Source: an uncultured bacterium (GTDB taxonomy: Bacteria > Verrucomicrobiota > Kiritimatiellia > CAIKKV01 > CAITUY01). From it: a DNA stretch of 6,863 nucleotides. The notes under the pieces are model-generated. The model was not told the origin of the DNA and searched no databases. It was given only the letters and a program-made list of their open reading frames with translations. Shown here in pieces: positions 6,206-6,863 of the stretch. How positions within the stretch are numbered: position 1 is the stretch's first letter; every line of letters starts with the position of its first letter. The translations under genes were made by a program, and so were the position numbers. The stretch is taken from assembly GCA_903934155.1 (NCBI GenBank), contig CAIZMS010000301.1, forward strand, positions 1 through 6,863. Direction: 5' to 3'.

Positions 6206-6244
6206 ATCAGAAATATCCTGATTCTGCATCAGGGTTTTTCTGAT
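6206..6244. terminator. Long imperfect hairpin after the SDR gene (probable terminator)
   Basis: Two 17-base arms (6206-6222 and 6228-6244) are complementary except for one mismatch and one possible G-U pair, with a 5-base loop TCTGC (6223-6227). The hairpin begins 8 nt after the SDR stop, where a terminator would be expected, but in that direction the T-run after the stem is poor. In the + direction the inner stem CCTGAT/ATCAGG is followed by G and five T (6235-6239), the classic Rho-independent form, although no + strand gene ends here. It may act in both directions or protect the 3' end of the SDR transcript. Confidence 0.55.
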
Positions 6245-6252
6245 ATCGATGC

Positions 6253-6863
6253 TCAAAGCCTTTGCACCGAGTAGCCGCCATCCACCATGAGCACCTGGCC
6301 GGTGGAATAGGCCAGATCGCCCCGCGCCAGCATGGCGGCAGCACGGCCAACATCATCCGGAAGCCCCCAGCGCCCCTGCACAAGAAGGCCTTCACCGATC
6401 AGTTTGTCGTACTTCGACGTCACAGCGGAGGTCATATCGGTCTTGATGATGCCCGGCCTGATTTCATAGACGGGAATGTCAAATTCCCCAAGGCGCGCGG
6501 CAAACAGCTTGGTCGCCATCCCCACGCCGGCCTTGGTGATGCAATAGTCGCCCCGGTTGACGGAGGCAACGGTCGCGGAAATCGAGGACACATTAATGAT
6601 GCACCCGGCGAACCCGGACTGTGCCTGCTTCTGTTCCACCATCCAGTTGGCCACCGCCTGAGTCAGGAAATAGGGCCCCTGCAGGTTGATCTTCACAAGC
6701 CGCTCAAAACTCTCCTCGGTCGCCTCCAGGATGTCGCGCCGTTCCGCCGGGGCCACTCCTGCATTGTTCACGAGCACATTCAGCCGCCCGAAGTGCCGCC
6801 TGACTTCAGCCACCAGGTTTTCCCTGTCGGCCTTGAGGCTGACATCCGCTTTGACATACAGGA
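6253..6863 (-). CDS. Short-chain dehydrogenase/reductase (FabG-like), C-terminal 202 residues
   Basis: The gene runs off the window's right edge, so the N-terminus with the glycine-rich NAD(P)-binding loop is missing; about 50 residues of a usual 255 are absent. Present are the KADV segment after the cofactor-binding strand, NNAG (in LNVLVNNAGVAP), the catalytic Ser in IINVSSISA, the YxxxK motif in DYCITKAG (Tyr codon 6544-6546, Lys codon 6532-6534), RPGIIKTDMT after the active site, and the closing TGQVLMVDGGYSVQRL. All catalytic residues in view are intact. By eye it resembles SDRs that databases often name 3-ketoacyl-ACP reductase. Without other fatty-acid genes nearby, a sugar or polyol oxidoreductase is equally possible. 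A GTG at 6811-6813 is an internal valine and not the start, because homology to the fold continues upstream to the window edge. The stop TGA (6253-6255) is followed by a hairpin. Confidence 0.93.
   Translation of the reverse strand, partial: LYVKADVSLKADRENLVAEVRRHFGRLNVLVNNAGVAPAERRDILEATEESFERLVKINLQGPYFLTQAVANWMVEQKQAQSGFAGCIINVSSISATVASVNRGDYCITKAGVGMATKLFAARLGEFDIPVYEIRPGIIKTDMTSAVTSKYDKLIGEGLLVQGRWGLPDDVGRAAAMLARGDLAYSTGQVLMVDGGYSVQRL

Larger units (their letters stand above)
5937..6252. other. Spacer between the ABC-F and SDR genes
   Basis: No convincing protein gene fills this 316-base stretch. It contains a long imperfect hairpin next to the SDR stop (6206-6244), a small perfect inverted repeat CACAG-GGGGG-CTGTG (6121-6135), a weak candidate promoter for the ABC-F gene (5986-6014) and a doubtful small ORF (5971-6105). 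The part from 6061 to 6130 is rich in G-runs on the + strand, but these are too far apart for a compact quadruplex pattern. Confidence 0.7.

Noticed and set aside
6811..6813. GTG as the SDR start
   Set aside because: The frame stays open to the window edge, and the upstream residues (YVKADVSLKADRENL) fit the conserved fold, so the gene is simply truncated by the window.

Overview
The window is a piece of a moderately G+C-rich bacterial chromosome, probably from a Gram-negative organism. The protein style (an ABC-2 exporter with a large permease, a YbiT-type ABC-F protein, and an SDR of the 'provisional 3-ketoacyl-ACP reductase' type) and a short heptamer repeat fit an environmental member of the PVC group or a relative. 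No marker gene is present, so the phylum is a guess. Five genes are complete or nearly so, two are cut by the window edges, and the only gene-poor stretch is 5937-6252.

Left half, + strand (1-3550): a tightly packed cluster. The C-terminal end of a HAD-family phosphatase overlaps by four bases (ATGA) a 294-residue membrane-anchored protein that I do not recognise. That gene overlaps by another ATGA an ABC-2-type ATPase. The ATPase is followed after 16 nt by a 553-residue polytopic permease. ATPase plus permease form a probable exporter. The unrecognised anchored protein is translationally linked to them and could be an accessory subunit facing the periplasm. Between ATPase and permease lies a heptamer array (AACCCTG-type) inside a run of six C-tracts, which gives the opposite strand a G-quadruplex-type pattern and puts a stop codon in all three forward frames. 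The permease start lacks a Shine-Dalgarno sequence and instead follows a copy of the anti-Shine-Dalgarno sequence.

Middle, - strand (3566-5936): a YbiT-type ABC-F protein is followed by a TauE/SafE-family anion exporter. The two are 10 nt apart, and the ABC-F stop codon overlaps the likely ribosome binding site of the exporter, so they look like one operon. Its end converges on the ABC permease with only 15 nt between stop codons and no visible terminator.

Right end, - strand (6253-6863): the C-terminal three-quarters of a short-chain dehydrogenase/reductase with an intact Ser-Tyr-Lys catalytic set. It is followed by a long imperfect hairpin that probably ends or protects its transcript. The 316-nt spacer down to the ABC-F start holds this hairpin, a weak candidate promoter and a doubtful small ORF.

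Nothing here is a clearly new defence or mobile system. The best leads are the unrecognised exporter-linked protein and the repeat/C-tract element inside the exporter operon.
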